64,000 nt of DNA from Rusavskia elegans (Eukaryota > Ascomycota > Lecanoromycetes > Teloschistales > Teloschistaceae), in contig SAUG01000017.1 of the NCBI GenBank assembly GCA_011316305.1, positions 62,001 to 126,000 on the forward strand, in the 5' to 3' direction. Under the pieces are notes generated by a model. It worked only from the letters and a program-made list of their open reading frames with translations, had not been told where the DNA came from and made no database searches. Below are positions 24,826 to 35,010 of this stretch, one piece after another. The position numbers were made by a program, and so were the translations under genes. Each line of letters starts with the position of its first letter. The stretch's first letter is position 1.

Positions 24826-26047
24826 TCATGCATAAATCTGTGGCATGGATGGGAAGGGGGCGGTATAAGAAAAAAGGCAAGAAACTCACCGTTATCGTCG
24901 TCGTCCTGCGTCTAATCTTCCACGCTCGCGGATGCTGCTCTTGTACCCGAATCCAGCTGTCGATGTATGTGCCGTAGTACCTGTAACCCCACCCCACCCG
25001 AATAACCGTCAGCTCGATATATCAATCATAACGCACCCCACCCCACAACTCGGGTTGCAGAACTATGGTTGTGTTTATGATTATGATGTGGGCTTAGGAT
25101 TATATACACTTCGCATGGTATTTTTTCTATGGGGGGGATTTATGTAGAACGAGAGGGGAGGAGAGGGGATGTGGGACGTAGAATGGAAGGGAAGCAAGCA
25201 AGAACGACGAGACGAGACGGGACGGGACAGACAGATAGACAGACATACGTAACTACACTCCCCGTCCCATTCGGCCCCGCATACGTTGCGATGAAGGAAG
25301 AGGTGGAGTTGATACCCCCACTCCCACCCCCGCTGTTCTTGCCGTTGTGGTTTGCAATCGGGCGCGGCGGGGTGGGGGGGACTGTTTCGATTAGGATGCT
25401 GGTGACGGCATGTTGGGATATTTGGCTTGTGACGGCGGCGGAGATCCAGGTTTTAATGGCGGGGATCTGGTGAGAGGGGGGGTTGTTAGTGGGGGGTGTT
25501 TTTGGGGGGTGGTGGTGGTGATGCGAGGGTTGGGGGGGCCATGTTGTTTGGGTAAACGGGGGGATAAAGTTTTTGCGCTGGGGTTCTGTTGATGAAATTG
25601 AATGAGAGGAGATAGAGGAGGTGGAGAACAGGCGACGCAATATAATAGCCACCCGATAACATCCTTAACAAACAAGGAATAATCAAGACATATGTTTCAA
25701 ACAGCGAAAAGTGAATAAACCCAACCAAGTCGAATCGTACGAAAAGAATGGATACGCGCACGTCAAAACAAACAACTATCACACCACTACCGAGATCAAA
25801 GAAACGACAATTGAAAACATACACCTCTAAGCCTATCACGCTCCGTAGCGCCGTAGATGGCGTACGCATCTGTCGTGAAAACTTCTTCCAGGTCATCGAA
25901 TTTTTTAAAGTCAATCGCGTAGGCGTACAGCGCGAGCTTGTTCCTGATTTGCAGTTCGTCGAGCGCGGAGGGGACTTGGGTGTAGCTTGTGCAGTGTGTG
26001 AGGAAAGTGAGAAGAGGGAGGATGGTAGATAGGGAGATGAAACGCAT
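24826..26047 (-). CDS. Secreted SnoaL/NTF2-like protein
   Basis: This is a small protein of about 181 aa with the NTF2 fold, whose fungal members include cyclases, isomerases and many uncharacterised secreted proteins. Four exons are proposed: 26047-25823, 25466-25249, 24980-24890 and 24837-24826; introns are 356, 218 and 268 nt for the first two joins as placed (25467-25822 and 24981-25248), then 52 nt. A signal peptide is clear: MRFISLSTILPLLTFL, cleavage near residue 20. The fold is recognised from IRNKLALYAYAIDFKKFDDLEEVFTTDA in two overlapping parts, then IPAIKTWISAAVTSQISQHA, then SVVTYYGTYID and WKIRRRT. Intron 1 is long and very C-rich on this strand (G-runs on the plus strand, 25473-25565). 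The last exon of only four codons including the stop is uncertain. Catalysis cannot be inferred. Confidence 0.7.
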
Positions 26048-26085
26048 GGTGCGTTGAAAATGTCAGATTCGAGAGGGATGTGGAA

Positions 26086-26145
26086 GGGAAGGGAAGGGAA
26101 GGGAAGGGAAGGGAAGGGAAGGGAAGGGAAGGGAAGGGAAGGGAA
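26086..26145. repeat. (GGGAA)12 microsatellite
   Basis: There are twelve perfect GGGAA units, with a partial unit in front and imperfect G-rich sequence after. The array lies 39 bp upstream of the SnoaL-like start codon, i.e. in its promoter or 5' leader, where it reads TTCCC on the coding strand. Confidence 0.95.
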
Positions 26146-26724
26146 GGGGTGGGAAGGGAGAGGAAACTGGTAAGGGTAGGGGATGGGTGGATAGATGGTG
26201 GAATGCGGGATGTTATGTATGTTATATACGGAGTAGTAAATCTCTTTCGTTGATGACGAGTTTGAGCGGAAGAATACTATGATGATGTTGGTGCGTCGTT
26301 AGGGCGTGGGGATCTTGCAGGAGTACGCTTTAATGCAAGCCACGGCACTGGGGGAAGATCCTTCTGCACGATCGTGAGTGGTGTGAGGGTCTAGACCTGC
26401 GTTTTGGCGAGCCAAGGGTTGCCGTTGCTTGAGGTCCTTTTTGTTGATTGGGGCTTGAAGACTATCTACGGCAGGTGGAAAATGGAGATTTACGATGGTA
26501 TGTTGAGCGGCTTTTATGAAAAGAAGTGTAACCTACCGCCTGTCGTGTTGTAGTGGTGGCTATCAGTAGGCTCTCCAAAGCAGTGACGGGGTTGAACGTA
26601 TACGTTGAACACAGAAAAAAAGACTTGAGAAAGTCATGGACCTGGGCGAAGGCTATGATTATAAATTACGCTAAACGTCAAACAAGAGATATCTTCTTAC
26701 ATCTTTCCACGCTAACTTCTCTAC

Positions 26725-29622
26725 TCACCCTCCCCTCCCAAGTGCAAAATTCACCATCCCCCCGGCCCCAAAAGAGCGCGGTCTCGACGATCCCGAGCCC
26801 GAGCCCGTCGGTATGCCACCTCTCCCACGATTATTCGCCGGCCTCCTTCCACTGGTTGGGAATTCATACGGCGCGCTGCCTACACCGCTGGCCGCGCTCG
26901 TTGCAACCAGCGTGCTCTTCTGGCCGCCTCGACTACTGGCCGGACAGCCCCGGGCAAGATTCACATCTTGGGTCTCCTGACAAAAGCCGCGTTGGCGTGG
27001 TGAGCCGGTGCAGAAGGAAGTTCGGCCGCAGTCTCCCGGGCCGGCGCAAACACGACGACAGGCTGACATGGTGGTGCGTTGGCCGCGATCGCAATAGGCA
27101 ATTTCGGTGCATTTTTCACGCGCGTTGGGACACACGGTGCACTGGGATGCCGAGGGGGTGAATGTGACATCGTTCTCAAAGGTCTGGATGAGGGCGCGGT
27201 CTTGGAGCGGGAAGGATTTCTCGTTGATAGAGCGTTCGGACAATTTTGCTGGAAGAGCAGCAGAGGAGTTGGATGCGGTGCTAGGGGCGAAGGGGGCTGC
27301 TGAGCCTATGACATAATTCCAAAGATTTTCGAAATTGTAGACTGTTGGAACTGTGTAAAAGATGCGGCAGTCGGCTGGTAGGTATTGGAATTGCAGGGGC
27401 GTAGGGTTGTTCCTACGGACTGCATCTCTGATGTTGAAGCCTGCGTACGTGATATAGAAATCGATACCACGGTCTTGAGGTAACAACGCTGCGGCCGTTG
27501 CGTTGATGGTGGAAGCGAAAGTGATATCGAGATCAAGGGCGAAGGAAGAATAGGCTTCGGCGCCGCGAGATCCTGCGGGAATCTGCATAGGCCCTGCTTC
27601 GGGAAGGCCTCCGACTACAACGGTGCGGACACCTGCTTGGTAGTGCATCATCTCCACGAAAGTAGCGCAAGCGGAGTTACAAATGCCATCGGACAGCTAA
27701 TGCGATTGTTAGTAATGTCTAGGGAGGGCGGAGTGTGAGAAGAAGCCTACCAAGACAATGTTCTTGGCATCATATGGCTGCGGTGGCAAGTTGGTGCGAT
27801 TTGCGAAGCCAGAAACCACGAGTCCTCCTGCGGCTTCATCGAACACGACGCTCGAAAGATTATCACGTTGGGTCGTGGTGAAGAGATCACCATTGTACTG
27901 GTGGGGTCCGTAGAGTTCCGCCCAAGAAGAGAAGTTCCGGCCTGTTTCTGCACTGAGATATCCTTGCGCTGTCCACACACTACCTGCGAGTTGATCGGCT
28001 TCGGTTGAATTCGACCTTTGACTTTCGAAGTAAGCCGAAAAAGTATTACCTAAAACATTCGCCGTGTCATGTGCGCGTAATCGACTTCCACCGAACGGGT
28101 CGACGGAGGGGAAGAACTGCGGGCTCGTCAACAAGGAATCCTTGTCGGCATGCCCATGATTGACTCACTTGCTTGAAGACGTCTGTAGCAAGCAAATTGC
28201 CGCCGCCGCCATTCCGTTGGAGATCTATGATCATCCGCTCCTTTCCAGCCTCTTTGCTTTTTCGGATAAATTCGCCAACGGAGTCGCTGAAAGTGAGAAT
28301 TGCTTCACTGTTGACGTCGAAGCTGGGTATGCTTAACACGGCAGTGACATCGACCTTCAAGAAGTAGCCATTAACGACGCCTCCAAACCCAAGGTTTGGC
28401 TGAACAGTCACCGGATTGGGTGGATAGGGAAAGTAATCCCACCCGGTGGGTTGAGGCTCTTCTTCTTGAGCAGTAGCCGTCACCACAGCGGTCGGCGCGG
28501 CCGAAGGGTCGGCAGAGGCCGTGACTGTGGACGTTAAGCTTGTGGTGGCAGAATCCAAAGCGTCCGCTGAGGCCGTGTCCGTGGATGGGGTGTCGTCAGA
28601 CGATATATCTGCAGCTGATTGATCGGGATGGAGTAATCTCCAAGCACGAAAATGCGATAGAAGGCGTCACCAGAAGCTATAGGGGGAATCCTTTCTGGAA
28701 TGGAATACGTAGCAACCCATGGGAGTCGGAGCGGCTCCGTGCCATTTTCAAACCCAAAGGTGAGGTCATTGCCAGGCCAGAACGGGGAATTACCCTCCCA
28801 TGGCGAGAGTACTGACTGAATGTCGCTGGCAGGACTGGACATGATGTGATTCCAGTCGGTGTGAAGTTCCAGTGTACCGGGCGCATTTGCGGAGGCGAAT
28901 TGTTTCAAAAAGTCTGTGGTGCTGACTCCGTTGATGGTCACGATGGCCGAAGGCTCCCAATCCGACGGGATGTTCGGATCTCCAGCTTCAAGCAGATCAT
29001 CTAACATTATTGGCATATATTTCCCCATGGACTGGAGTGCTACACGTACCAAGAATGAAGACCTTAGGATAGGCGATACCGTCGGTAGATACTGATACTA
29101 TGCTCACAGGTGCACCAAAGGTGAAGACGCTCAAGGCACCAGCGTATAGAGAGATGTGAGCATCACAGGTGGCGTAGACGAGCTTCTGGACAGCAGCTTC
29201 GAAGTCGTACTCATTTTTGTAAACGCCAGTATCGACCGCACGTTGGATGGAGTCCAGGCCTCCCAGCAGGTCGACAGATGGTTGTTTATACGTAGAGGGT
29301 GGGTTCTTGGGGTAAGCTAAGGTACTCTGGAACTGTAGGTTGTCCTTGTAATAGGAAAGGAATTGGGGAGCGACGGTAGCATTGAAAGGTGCACTGATGA
29401 GGCAGTCATGTAAAAGCTCGGCTGTGAACGAATTGACTGCAGAGCAATCAGTGGAGATAGCAGGGTGGAAGAAGTGCCCGGCGACATACAATCCGAGCTG
29501 AAGATATCATTGCAAGCAGTCTCGACAGCGGAAGACCGGGTCTTGCGAAATTCAAGATGGGGTATTGTAGAATGATGCCAACGATGAAGGAGAATAGGAT
29601 ACAAGGACGAAAGACAGACATG
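26725..29622 (-). CDS. Peptidase S41-family protein (fungal, secreted or membrane-linked)
   Basis: This is a tail-specific-protease-like protein of the fungal S41 group (some members sit in peptide natural-product clusters, for example the ustP type). Reliable exons: about 29604-29490, 29436-29050, 28985-about 28675, about 28618-28169, 28116-27751 and 27696-26725. Introns at 29437-29489, 28986-29049, 28117-28168 and 27697-27750 are well supported. The catalytic region is LSDGICNSACATFVEMM, with the nucleophile Ser in NSAC, formed exactly across the last splice. RMIIDLQRNGGG and AVLSIPSF are further family marks. The C-terminus is unusual: a Cys-rich block (CTVCPNAREKCTEIAYC) and a Gly/Arg/Ser-rich end. 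Two problems remain. The only ATG with a signal-like sequence (29622, MSVFRPCILFSFIVGI) is in a different frame from the first S41 exon, and the join near 28620-28675 is ambiguous. A damaged gene is possible. Confidence 0.75.
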
Positions 29623-30614
29623 GCCGCTACGAAACGCGATGCTGGCGAAGAAAGAATGAGCAACTACAAAGTCAACATATTATAGCATGAGCGAGATGAA
29701 GGAAAGTGAGCAGGGGCAAGGAAGATTACTTTGTTGATGTAGCTGAAGAGTGACAGGGGGAGTATGATACTAATCGCGGCTGAGACGGCGTAGAAAGATT
29801 ATGAGATGACTTTCGACTACTCTAGAGTGGTAGTGGGGCCTTACATATGACAGGAGATTACTCTACCGAGTGAACGGTATACTCTCCGCTGAAGTCAGCA
29901 TGCCTGCCAGCGTCGAAATGATAGCCATGGAGAGATCGGATCAAAACACAGCCCACGTTGGATGGATCGGTCTGACATGGTTCGGCATTGCAGTCAAAGA
30001 TAGTCCGTTCTGCATGAACAAAGAATAAAACTGGGACTCTGAAGGCAGAAGAATGGATTGGGGGCCAATTATGCCAGTCGAGAGCGGGACATGTCGATGT
30101 CAGCCGCAGACTTTACCTAGGACCAAAGAGGGTTAGCAGTGATCTAGCAGAGGCACCTTCTTCAAAGAGGCAAGAGCGATACTATTTGGGGACATGGCGT
30201 CGACTAATGCGGGTAGCTCCCGTCCTTCTCCGATCCAGAACAGCACTCGCATCCGATTCGTGCAAATTGGGTGCAGGCACTGCAGGGCGACGATTTGAAA
30301 CGCGCCCCAACGACACTGCCACGTCTTAAGATGCATGCGAGGGTCCAATAATAATACATTCACACCCATACCAAACCGAGGCTGCAGCTCGACTGGTACA
30401 GTCACCGACGCCATCACGATAATCCATCATGCTGGCAATGGCGGTCAAGAGCGATGTCTGGATTGACCGTCCTGGTGAAGAGACATGTCGTTGGTCCTAG
30501 TATCCCGCGCAGCCCGTCGTAAGCTGTTCCGCCGAGAATGGATTGAGATGTGATGGCCTCGTTCATCAGGACAAGTTCATTGCCAAAGAGAGCAAGTATC
30601 AAGAACGCACCAAC
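29623..30614. other. Divergent intergenic region
   Basis: This lies between the starts of the S41-like gene (minus) and the STAND gene (plus). It may hide a first exon of the S41-like gene. No other gene is recognised. Confidence 0.45.
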
Positions 30615-31748
30615 ATGGACGTCGCCGCCAGCATCGTCGCTCTCATTCAAGCCGCCCACAAGCTGTACGAGTATGCAAATGAAGTGGTCCATGCCAGAGA
30701 AGAGCAGAAAACTATCCTTGCTGCACTCCAGGGCATTGTAGATGTTCTCGACGCCATCAAAGACCGAGAGGCTCTTGCCAGTCAGAATCCGAATGACAGA
30801 TGGTATCAAGGCCTCCTCGCGCTCAACACCTCCGCCACCCCAACTACCAATGGCAAAACACTTGTCCCGGATCCTGCTCGGAAGGGTGACGGCGCTCTAG
30901 TCCGCTTAAAGAAAGCTTTTGGTCTCCTCGAACTTGAATTAAAGCCAAAACATGGTTGTGCTGGCTTCCGCCAGCGTTGGGCCTGGACACACAATGAGAA
31001 AAAGATCAAGGACCTCGTCACCCAACTGGACCAGCTCAAAGGCCATATCGACTCGGTGCTGCAGCAAGATCACTTCCATCTGTCCGTCGCCATGCAAACA
31101 ACTGACCTCGATACCAATCAGCGCCTTCAAGACGTGCAGCAGACTAATGCTGCCGTCAAGAATAATGTTGAGGGTCTGAAATCCAGGGGTGCAGATGCAG
31201 TCAACCGTCTCCAGGAACTGCAGGCTCAAAGTGCTGACCATGCTACTCGAGTGGGTGATGTGGCCAACCACACGACAGCCATTCGGATCACCACAGAAGA
31301 TACCCATGCGCGTATCAAACGCTTGGAAGCCGCCGGTGCATTGAAGGAGCAGCGAGAAGAGCGCAGGGCTATCATTGAATGGCTTTCACCTCTCCAGTTC
31401 CTGCGGCGTCAATCTGACATCTTCAACGGTAAGATTCTCTTGGGTGAGAAACTCCTGGATTCGGATGAATTCAAAGCGTGGTTCGAGGGTCGTCCTTGGA
31501 TTCTCTTTGGGTATGGCATGCCGGGCTCGGGTATAACCGTCCTCTCGTCCATAGTAGTGGACCGGTTGCGGAAAAGTCTGAAGCCCGCTGGTGTGCCCGT
31601 GCTTTGCATGTATTTGAATTACAAAGAACGAATTCAAACCCTTCCAAATCTGATTGGGAATCTACTCAAGCAACTGATCCAACTCGAGGATGATAATTTT
31701 CGATCGCCACAGGTGCAGAAACCCTTTCGCGAAATTATAGAAATCTAG
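30615..31748 (+). pseudogene. N-terminal half of a NACHT-ankyrin STAND (NLR-type) gene, truncated
   Basis: Fungal NLR-like proteins act in non-self recognition and regulated cell death. Here 377 residues remain. An N-terminal helical domain starts with MDVAASIVALIQAAHKLYEY and runs to about residue 150 (GHIDSVLQQDHFHLS). A coiled-coil-like linker follows (about 160-255), then the pre-NACHT segment IIEWLSPLQFLRRQSDIF, and the start of the NTPase: ILFGYGMPGSGITVLSSIVV. The Walker A lysine is replaced by Ile (GSGIT instead of GxGKT), which should abolish ATP binding. About 60 residues later the frame ends in REIIEI-stop, where family members continue with Walker B, winged-helix and further domains. 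The matching ankyrin half begins at 32912. The gene therefore looks interrupted by, or recombined with, the nuclease gene between. Whether the fragment is still expressed is unknown. Confidence 0.8.
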
Positions 31749-31895
31749 TAGTTTACTGTTGTATTCTACCAATTGGCGCTAGGCCAAATTCCGCTCAACT
31801 GAGGAACTTAGTAACTTACGTCACAGGTTGGTAGGCTAGCCCCACATCCACCATTTCTCATTTTTCAAAGCCCAACTGCTCCGTACATCTCAACC

Positions 31896-32921
31896 ATGAG
31901 TGGCCAGAAGAGAAAGCGAAGCGTGAATCTTGAAGACTTAAAAACCTTCTTTAAGTCTGACCCTATAGATCACAAAAAAGCTTGGGAAGACTTAAGAGAC
32001 CGGGTACTACAGATTGACCGAAGTATCCAAGCACCTGTGCAGACGGTAAGCCCTAAACTCCCTATTATATAGCAAGATTAATCGGTATAGCTTGCTCCCT
32101 CTTCTCTGTCTCTTCCGGAAGCAGAAGAGATCTTCTCCTTAACTGAGATAGACGATATTCTTTGGGCCGAAGACTCGTCTATCGATATTCCAGCATATCT
32201 CCTAGAAGCTATTGATAGGATTATTACGATAACCTCCCCTATTAACCGTTGTAATGAGGCCTATAGTAGGACGGTAATTGACCAGATTGTCATTTCCGCA
32301 CTATATGAAGAAAACCAGTCAACTCTATCCGTAAAAGAAAAGGAGAAGTCACCCTCAGAACCTGCAAAATTAGAACTTCAGCATAAAGTCCAATTTTCTA
32401 AGCAGGTAACCCTTCGGGGTCAGCCTCGCATGCTTAACGGGTTCTGCGACTATACCATCTTTTACGAGCCACGCACTCAGTCGGCTTTAGCTACTAATAT
32501 TATCATTGTCGAGGCCAAAAAAGCATATACTACAGATACCTGCCTCGGACAGTTAGCCGCTTATATGGGCGTTGTACATACGTCCAGAAAAGAAGAAAAT
32601 CGAGAGAACAGAGTTGTTTACGGTGTCGCTTCTGATGGGCTCTCGTTCCGGTTCCTTCGTATCGACAACGAATCGAACATTACTCGAAGCCGTCTTTTAG
32701 AATGGCACCTTGACTCTGCCCAAATATACTCTATCTTCAGGCAGCTGATCAGGCTTGCGGCCCTCCAATCACCATCTTCTTCCCCTATTAAAGATCCGGG
32801 AAAAAGAGCAAGAGTGGTAGCTTCGTTCGGAAGCCCGGAAAGGGCAAGACACTTCCTCTACGATCTCAACACCCTCAATTTGATAGAGGAAGACGAAGAG
32901 ACAGAGGTTGTTAGCCTATGA
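31896..32921 (+). CDS. PD-(D/E)XK nuclease-like protein lodged inside a broken NLR gene
   Basis: Two exons, 31896-32045 and 32091-32921, are separated by a 45-nt intron (GTAAGC...GGTATAG, phase 0) and give 326 aa. The N-terminus is basic (MSGQKRKRSVN, possible nuclear signal) and followed by helices. The nuclease core is read as NGFCDYTIFY (Asp), then IIIVEAKKAY (the E-x-K) and CLGQLAAYMG (the Gln helix), the order of the PD-(D/E)XK superfamily. The C-terminus is a helical tail ending in acidic EEDEETEVV. The gene has its own short upstream region (31749-31895) and looks intact, unlike the NLR halves on both sides. Its stop codon TGA lies in the sequence that also encodes the resumed NLR frame (AYDYPEF). 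Base composition is more AT-rich than in the flanks. DNA cleavage is an inference from the motif; no substrate can be assigned. Confidence 0.8.
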
Positions 32922-35010
32922 TTACCCAGAATTCTCTGTTCCTTGTGAAGGACTTCGAGAGGATGAAGAGTTCGAAAAGCGCAAGGCCAAACATCATTTC
33001 CTTCAATACGCATGTTCAGTCTGGGGAAACCATGCTAGCGATGCAGGTCAAACAGAGGAGGTACATAGGGAGGTCACTGAATACCTCGAAGATACTGGTA
33101 AGGTTGCTGCATTCATACAAGCAGCCTGGTACGTTACTTCCGAGGGCCTTGAGAACTGGGATATCCGCAAGGGCGCTAATGGATTACATATCGCAGCCTG
33201 GTTCGGATTGACGGAGGTACTTCGCTCGCTGCTTGAACGCGGTCTGGATGTCAACGCCCAAGACCCAGCTGGTGGTCAGACGCCACTGATCCTGGCAAGT
33301 CGTAGGGGTCATGCCTCGACAACTACTTTACTGCTTGACCGGGGTGCTACTGTCAATACGCGCAATAATGCAGAGAGTACAGCAATGTTCGAGGCGGTCA
33401 TTGGCAACCATGCAGAAGTCGTAGCTGTCTTGCTAAGCAAGCCCGAGCTTAACGTCAATGAGGAGCATCTTCACAACGCTGAGCGGACACCTTTGATGTT
33501 TGCTGTTAAAGATGAATATGCTGAGATAGTCTCCCAGCTTCTTGAAGATCCGCGTACCGAGGTTAACAAGAGAGACCTCGACGGTTGCACGGCCCTCATT
33601 TTTGCTGCGAAGGCTGGTTCGTTCATTTCGATTGGATACCTGCTCGAACACGCCACTATTGACTTGGATGCCACTGATCGCACTGGGAACTCCGCGCTTA
33701 TGCATGCGGCAAAAAGGGACCACCATCAGATTGTCAGCCGATTAATCGACGCTGGGGCGAATCCGTCTATAAAGGACCAAGATGGTGGCACAGCGCTTCT
33801 GAGGGCAATCGACGAAGGAAATACTGCAATCTTTGAGATTATGCTCGATCACGACAGCGTCGATGACTCGATTCGTGACAATTTTGGTCGCACCCTTCTC
33901 CACGGTGCAGCTACCACCGGTCGTGCTGACATTGTGAAGTTGCTCATAAGCAAGGGGCTTGATAAAGACGCCCAAGATAGCAAAGGCAAAACACCGCTGC
34001 ACGAAGCAAGTCGGTCTGGGGAAGCGGAAGTTGTGGCCCTGCTCTTGGCCGCTGGTGCCGATAGAGCCATCAAGGACCACTGGTACCGATTTCCATGGGA
34101 TGTAGCATGGACAAATCGACAAGCTAGAATCATGCTCCTGCTCGAAAACAAACCAGCAGATGATGCTTCAGCTCAAGCATTACTCGCCAACTATCCAAAC
34201 ATCGACAACCTACCCATTTGGTCTCTAGCCATATTCGGACAGATCGACATCCTCAACACAGCCATCAAAACCCGTCGAGCATCACTGTTCCACCTCGACC
34301 CCGACACCGACAACACCGCCCTCCACTCCGCCGTCCTCGCCAATGAACCCTTGATCCTTCAAGCACTCCTCTCCGCCGGCCTCTCCCCCAACGCCCAAAA
34401 CATGCAATCACGCACCCCCCTCCACCTCGCCACTACCTTCAACTTCCTAAATTGCACCCAGGTCCTCCTCGCCTCGACTCCATTACCAGACCTCAACATC
34501 CGCGACGAATTTCACCAAACACCCCTCCTGATCGCGCAAATCAAACGCCACTACGACATCGCTTTCGCCCTCATCGAAGCAGGCGCACATATCGATCCCG
34601 AAATCATCCAGGTACAACCCTTATTTTTCCTGGCAGTCGAATTCGGCAAAGCGAAAGCGGTAGTGAGATTGATTGATGCGGGCGCAATGGTAGGGACGAA
34701 GAACTTGGCCGGGAAAACAGCGTGGCGGATCGCGAGGGAGGTGGAGGGGATAGAGGAGGAGATGGGGGAGGTGTTGAGGGTGTTGAGGGCAAATAAGAGT
34801 CGGATGGTTGTGGGACCCGAAGCTAGTGATGTGACCAACGTGAATGGTGAAGTGGAAGAGGAAGATGAGAGGAAATTCCAGATGTCGGCGTTTAGAAGGA
34901 CGGATATATTCGATGAGGTTGGGGACGGTGAGAAGATTGGGGGTATTGAAAACGTAGAGCAGCACCAAGGAGAGCAGATGTCGACGAAGCGAGTGGCCGT
35001 TCTGCCCTGA
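32912..35010 (+). pseudogene. Ankyrin-repeat half of the broken NACHT-ankyrin gene
   Basis: This is an open frame of about 700 codons without its own convincing ATG at the start; it opens at the nuclease junction. The first 90 residues (YDYPEFSVPCEG, HHFLQYACSVWGNHA) are the segment that in NACHT-ankyrin proteins links the NTPase/winged-helix part to the repeats. From about residue 90 there are roughly 13 ankyrin repeats, many with the consensus TPLHxA (for example KTPLHEASRSGEAEVVALLL, NTALHSAVLANEP, RTPLHLATTFNFL). One repeat near 34090 is degenerate (WYRFPWDVAWTNRQAR). The last 90 residues are an acidic, low-complexity tail. Repeats of this kind are the recognition part of fungal NLRs. The coding frame is intact over 2.1 kb, so decay is recent or the half is still selected, possibly from an internal Met. 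Confidence 0.8.

Noticed and set aside
31749..32921. A DNA transposon carrying the nuclease
   Set aside because: No terminal inverted repeats, target duplication or transposase motif could be found at the junctions.
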